Below, in pieces: positions 14,651-18,041 of a stretch of DNA of 18,041 nucleotides. Origin of the DNA: Alphaproteobacteria bacterium (GTDB lineage: Bacteria; Pseudomonadota; Alphaproteobacteria; Rhizobiales; Aestuariivirgaceae); the NCBI GenBank assembly GCA_020441605.1, contig JAGRLX010000271.1:1-18041 (forward strand), in the 5' to 3' direction. How positions within the stretch are numbered: position 1 is the stretch's first letter; each line of letters starts with the position of its first letter. Under the pieces are notes generated by a model. It saw only the letters and a program-made list of their open reading frames with translations, ran no database searches and was not told the origin of the DNA. The position numbers were made by a program, and so were the translations under genes.

Positions 14651-16135
14651 ATGAAGCACTATCTGGGCGTCGACATCGGAACCTATGAAACCAAGGGGGT
14701 CATCACCGATGGCACCGGCCGGATCGTCGCCAGTGCGGCACGGCCGCATCAAATGCAGGTTCCGCATCCGGGCTGGGCCGAACATGATCCGCACACGGAT
14801 TGGTGGGGCGACTTCGTCTTCGTCACCCGCAAGATGTTGGCCGAGTCGGGGATTTCGCCCAGGTCGATTGCTGCCGTTGGGACCAGCGCCATCGGGCCCT
14901 GCGTCCTCCCAGTGGATGGCGACGGCAACCCTTTGATGAACGGCATCCTCTATGGTGTCGATACGCGCTCGACGGCACAGATTGCCGAACTCAATGCCCT
15001 GATCGGCGAGGACGTGATTCTGGCGCGCTGCCGCAACGCGCTCACCACCCAAGCTGCCGGCCCGAAGATCCTGTGGATCAAGCAGGAGCGCCCGGAGATC
15101 TTCGCGCGCACCAGGCGTATTCTCAATTCCACCTCGTTCGTCGTCCATCGTCTGACCGGCACCTACACCATCGATCATTACTCGGCCGGGAGTTATAATC
15201 ACCTCTACCTGCCGGACAAGCTGGATTGGAGCGATGAGCTTGCACCGGGTACCGTTGATCCGGCTCTCATGCCCGATCTGATGTGGACTACCGATATCGC
15301 CGGTCATGTCACGACGGCAGCGGCGGAGGCCACCGGGCTTGCGGCGGGCACGCCGGTCATTGCCGGCACGATTGATGCTGCCGCGGAAGCCGTGAGCGTC
15401 GGGGTCACCAGTCCCGGGCAGATGATGGTGATGTATGGCTCAACCATCTTCATCATCCAGATTACGGCCGAACCAGTGCAGGAGTCCCGGCTGTGGTATG
15501 CGCCGTGGTTGTTCCGCGGTCAGCACGCCGCGATGGCGGGGATTTCTACCACCGGTACGCTTACGCACTGGTTTCGCAGGATCGCGGCGCAGGATCTTTC
15601 ACCTGCGGATGCAATCGTGGAACTGAACAAGGAGGCAGAGGCCTCGCCGCCCGGCGCCAACGGCGTCGTGGTGTTGCCCTATTTCTCGGGGGCGTTGACG
15701 CCCCTCTTTGACCCGTCGGCCAGGGGCATGATCTTCGGCCTCGACCTCACTCACACGCGGGGTGATCTGTTCCGTGCGATTCTGGAGGGGGTGGCGCAGG
15801 CGACGCGTCATGTCTTCGAGACCTATGAGGCTGCCGGCCAGCCGGCGCTTCAGGTGTTTGCCGTGGGCGGCGGGACCAAGAGCAAGGTCTGGTCGCAGGC
15901 AACGTCTGACACCTGCAGCACAACCCAGCACTTGCGCGAAAAGACTTGGGGCGCGTCCTTCGGCGATGCATTCCTGGCGGCACTTGCGGTGGGTGATGCA
16001 AAGCCAGGCGATATGGCGGAATGGAATCCGGTCGTTTCGACGATTACGCCCAATGCGGCACTACGAGATGTCTATGACGAGCGTTACCACGCTTTCCGCG
16101 GGCTGTATGATGCCGTAAAGCCCTGGATGGCCTAA
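14651..16135 (+). CDS. FGGY-family carbohydrate kinase, xylulokinase-like
   Basis: 494 residues. The N-terminal ATP loop is GVDIGTYETKGVI (6-18). GTSAIGPCVLPVDGDGNPL and YGVDTRS (101-107) line the sugar site. D242 in GTIDAAAEAVSVG is the probable catalytic base. AVGGGTKSKVWSQATSD near the C-terminus is the adenine-binding motif. It is closer to xylulokinase-type FGGY proteins than to the AraB-type kinase at 9246-10805, so it probably has another substrate. Start ATG 14651 comes 2 bases after the M42 stop without a clear ribosome site of its own, suggesting coupling to the peptidase. It ends 3 bases before the convergent permease gene. Confidence 0.9.
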   Translation: MKHYLGVDIGTYETKGVITDGTGRIVASAARPHQMQVPHPGWAEHDPHTDWWGDFVFVTRKMLAESGISPRSIAAVGTSAIGPCVLPVDGDGNPLMNGILYGVDTRSTAQIAELNALIGEDVILARCRNALTTQAAGPKILWIKQERPEIFARTRRILNSTSFVVHRLTGTYTIDHYSAGSYNHLYLPDKLDWSDELAPGTVDPALMPDLMWTTDIAGHVTTAAAEATGLAAGTPVIAGTIDAAAEAVSVGVTSPGQMMVMYGSTIFIIQITAEPVQESRLWYAPWLFRGQHAAMAGISTTGTLTHWFRRIAAQDLSPADAIVELNKEAEASPPGANGVVVLPYFSGALTPLFDPSARGMIFGLDLTHTRGDLFRAILEGVAQATRHVFETYEAAGQPALQVFAVGGGTKSKVWSQATSDTCSTTQHLREKTWGASFGDAFLAALAVGDAKPGDMAEWNPVVSTITPNAALRDVYDERYHAFRGLYDAVKPWMA

Positions 16136-16138
16136 GGT

Positions 16139-17008
16139 CTATTTTCCGCTGCCGGCCGTAAGGCCTTTCACGATGTAGCGCTCGAGCGCAATGCCGACGA
16201 TGATGAGCGGCAGGATCGCTGCTGACGATAGGGCCGCCATGGACCACCAGCTGATGCCCTGTGATCCCGTCTGGCTCGCCACCATGACAGGCAGCGTCTT
16301 GGCATTGGTGCTGGTGAGAAGGGCTGCGAAGAAATATTCGTTCCAGCACAGGATGACTGACAGGATGAAAGCCGCGACCATGCCGGGCAGGGCAATGGGA
16401 AGAATGATGCGGAAGAACGCGCCCCAGGTGGTGCAACCGTCCACCAGGGCTGCCTGTTCAAGTTCACGCGGAATGGTATCGAACTGATCCCTCATGATCC
16501 AGATGACGATGGGCAGAACCATGAGAGCATAGATCATGATGAGGCCAACCATCGAGTCCAGCAAGGCCAGTTCCTTGTAGAGTACCAGGAATGGCATCGC
16601 CAGAACGACTGGCGGCAGGATCAGCTGCGACAGGAAAAAGAAGGAGATGTCGCGGTTTTTCCAGATCTTCCACTTGTACTGGAAACGGCTGAGGCCATAG
16701 GCGGCCATGGACCCGACGATCAGCGCGAGCAGGGCGCCGCCAACCGAAGCCTGGATCGAATTCACGAAGCGCTTGATGAATTCTTCGCGCGGCGTGGAGG
16801 GATTGAAGATCGTGTCCGGAGAAAGACCGATGGCTCGCAAGCCCAGCCAGGCTGGCTTGAAGTCCACCCATGGAACGATGTGGCCGAGCTGCACGTCCTT
16901 GGCCACCTTGAAGGTCGTGGTGAAGGTCCAGTAGAGCGGAAAGAGCGCAACAAAGGTCCAGGCAATCAGGGCGGCATAGATCAGCGTTCGCTTGAGGGCA
17001 TGGGGCAT
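16139..17008 (-). CDS. CUT1 sugar ABC transporter permease, MalG type
   Basis: 289 residues, inner-membrane protein with about six hydrophobic segments (for example 9-30, 90-105, 122-145, 152-172). A long periplasmic loop (about 35-80) after the first segment is usual for MalG-type subunits. The EAA loop that contacts the ATPase is ELEQAALVDGCTTWGAFFRI (182-201), continuing into LP. The end VKGLTAGSGK is typical. It starts directly after the stop of the MalF-type gene with no spacer, and AGAGGGA precedes the ATG. It imports a mono- or oligosaccharide together with a binding protein and ATPase not in this window. Confidence 0.94.
   Translation of the reverse strand: MPHALKRTLIYAALIAWTFVALFPLYWTFTTTFKVAKDVQLGHIVPWVDFKPAWLGLRAIGLSPDTIFNPSTPREEFIKRFVNSIQASVGGALLALIVGSMAAYGLSRFQYKWKIWKNRDISFFFLSQLILPPVVLAMPFLVLYKELALLDSMVGLIMIYALMVLPIVIWIMRDQFDTIPRELEQAALVDGCTTWGAFFRIILPIALPGMVAAFILSVILCWNEYFFAALLTSTNAKTLPVMVASQTGSQGISWWSMAALSSAAILPLIIVGIALERYIVKGLTAGSGK
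16154..16168 (+). terminator. Possible hairpin ending the M42-FGGY transcript
   Basis: GGCC-GTAA-GGCC (a 4-bp stem with a GNRA-type tetraloop) followed by TTT, starting 18 bases after the FGGY stop and inside the 3' end of the convergent permease gene. Short and weak; only a candidate. Confidence 0.2.
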
Positions 17009-18040
17009 CTAGCGGTCCCTCTGCATGTGGCGGCTCGCGCCCCAAAGCAGGAGCGCCACGAAAATGATGATCAGGATCAGGTAGACCTCGGCGATCATCG
17101 TTCCGTAGCCGACGTTGGAGCGGTCCTTGTATTCGCGGAAAATGAAGGAGGAGACCGTATCTGTTGCGCCGCCCGGACCGCCGGCGGTGGTGTTGATCAC
17201 GATGTCGGCGAGCTTCAGCTGGAAGATGATGCGCAGGATGATGGTCGTCAGACTCACCGGAAGCATCAGCGGGAATGTCACTTGCCAGAAGCTCTGCCAA
17301 CCGGTGGCGCCGTCGACCTTGGCGGCTTCTTGCACATCCTTCGGAATGGCCTGAAGCCCTGCGAGAATGAGGATCATCATGAAGGGAATCCACACCCAGG
17401 CATCCATCACCGCGATCGTGGTCTTGGCGAGCCAGGGCGAGGTAAAGAGTGACGGATTCTCCCAACCGAGATGGCGCAGCAGCTTGGTGACCGGTCCAAA
17501 GCGGTACTCGAGCATGGACTTGCCGATCATCCAGCTGACCGCCACAGGGCTCAGCATGAAAGGCAGGAGAAAGGCGACCCTGAAGAATTTCTGCGCACGG
17601 ATGTCGGCGTTGAGCAGTAGCGCCAGCCCGAAGGCAATGGCGTATTGTACCAGGACGCTGGCGACATAGAACACCATGTTGCCGAGGGCATTCCACACAT
17701 AGGGATCGTGCAGCATCTGGTAGAAGTTGGCGAGGCCGTTGAACTGGCGGCCTGTAGCCGACTGGAGATTCCAATCGCTGAGCGCGATGTAGAAGCCGAA
17801 GAACGTCGGGAAGACGACTAAGGCCAGGGTAAACAGGATTGCTGGCAGGACAAAGAGCGCACGCCAGCCGGTCTCGCCATCGCGCAGCACAAGTCCAGTG
17901 CAGAGCGCAGCGCTCCAGGCGGCGTAAGAAAGGAGAATCGGCTGCCAGGTGCTGAAGCCGAAGGTGATCTTGCCCGAGGAATAAAGAAGCTGGACAACCA
18001 CGATCCCCACAAGCAGCACGGTGGCCACACGGATCAGCAT
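17009..18040 (-). CDS. CUT1 sugar ABC transporter permease, MalF type (start at window edge)
   Basis: 343 residues from the ATG at 18040; the window ends one base further, so the true start and ribosome site cannot be seen. Membrane segments lie near 3-20, 35-53, 62-86, 120-144, 153-172, 209-232, 255-280 and 318-338. The first two precede the usual six-segment core and form an unusual N-terminal pair. The EAA loop is EAAKVDGATGWQSFWQVTFP (238-257). Partner of the MalG-type subunit, whose ATG follows directly. The solute-binding protein and the ATPase would be expected upstream (beyond 18041) or elsewhere. Confidence 0.92.
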   Translation of the reverse strand: MLIRVATVLLVGIVVVQLLYSSGKITFGFSTWQPILLSYAAWSAALCTGLVLRDGETGWRALFVLPAILFTLALVVFPTFFGFYIALSDWNLQSATGRQFNGLANFYQMLHDPYVWNALGNMVFYVASVLVQYAIAFGLALLLNADIRAQKFFRVAFLLPFMLSPVAVSWMIGKSMLEYRFGPVTKLLRHLGWENPSLFTSPWLAKTTIAVMDAWVWIPFMMILILAGLQAIPKDVQEAAKVDGATGWQSFWQVTFPLMLPVSLTTIILRIIFQLKLADIVINTTAGGPGGATDTVSSFIFREYKDRSNVGYGTMIAEVYLILIIIFVALLLWGASRHMQRDR

Positions 18041-18041
18041 G

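Noticed and set aside
16464..17774. 436-codon open frame on the - strand, out of frame with the two permease genes
   Set aside because: It is rich in Arg, His and Pro, with no membrane segments, and spans the junction of two well-supported permease genes in other frames.

Overview
The window looks like a piece of a motile alphaproteobacterial chromosome, probably Hyphomicrobiales (rhizobia-like). This is inferred from high GC, tight ATGA gene overlaps and the gene order receptor - STAS protein - cheY - cheA - cheW - cheR - cheB - cheY - cheD - small helical protein, which is the order known from Sinorhizobium/Agrobacterium che operons and, with variations, Caulobacter. Genus cannot be read from the sequence. 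No RNA gene, CRISPR array, insertion sequence or phage gene was seen.

Left part (1-7117, + strand): one chemotaxis operon without a real gap. It holds the C-terminal end of a methyl-accepting receptor with a CheR/CheB docking tail (GWEEF), a CheS/CheX-like STAS protein, CheY1, CheA, CheW, CheR, CheB, CheY2, CheD and a 131-residue CheT-like protein with a DXXXQ phosphatase-type motif. CheA phosphorylates the two CheYs and CheB. CheR, CheB and CheD adjust the receptor. CheS and the CheT-like protein probably help drain phosphate from CheY1. The C-terminal ends of CheD (DLELF) and the CheT-like protein (DLEMF), each behind a flexible linker, resemble the receptor docking pentapeptide, so all three may dock on CheR or a related partner. 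This is the most interesting chemotaxis observation.

Right part (7141-18041): an accessory carbohydrate-use locus made of several transcription units. (a) 10805 to 7141, - strand: AraB-type FGGY kinase, class I aldolase-like protein, PfkB kinase. (b) 11043-11504, +: RbsD/FucU-type mutarotase. (c) 13449 to 11549, -: xylose-isomerase-like TIM barrel protein and ribokinase-like kinase, overlapping by 4 bp. (d) 13551-16135, +: M42 metallopeptidase and a second FGGY kinase. (e) 18040 to 16139, -: two CUT1 (MalF/MalG-type) ABC permease subunits, whose binding protein and ATPase must lie outside the window. Four sugar kinases of two folds, one isomerase, one mutarotase, one aldolase and an M42 hydrolase do not match a textbook pathway that I recognise. 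The plausible logic is uptake, optional hydrolysis of a conjugate, anomer and aldose/ketose interconversion, one or two phosphorylations, then aldol cleavage. The substrate is unknown.

Regulatory DNA is concentrated in two divergent gaps. 13450-13550 carries a perfect 11-bp inverted repeat (13459-13469 / 13491-13501). 10806-11042 carries several shorter dyads. No transcription factor gene lies in the window.
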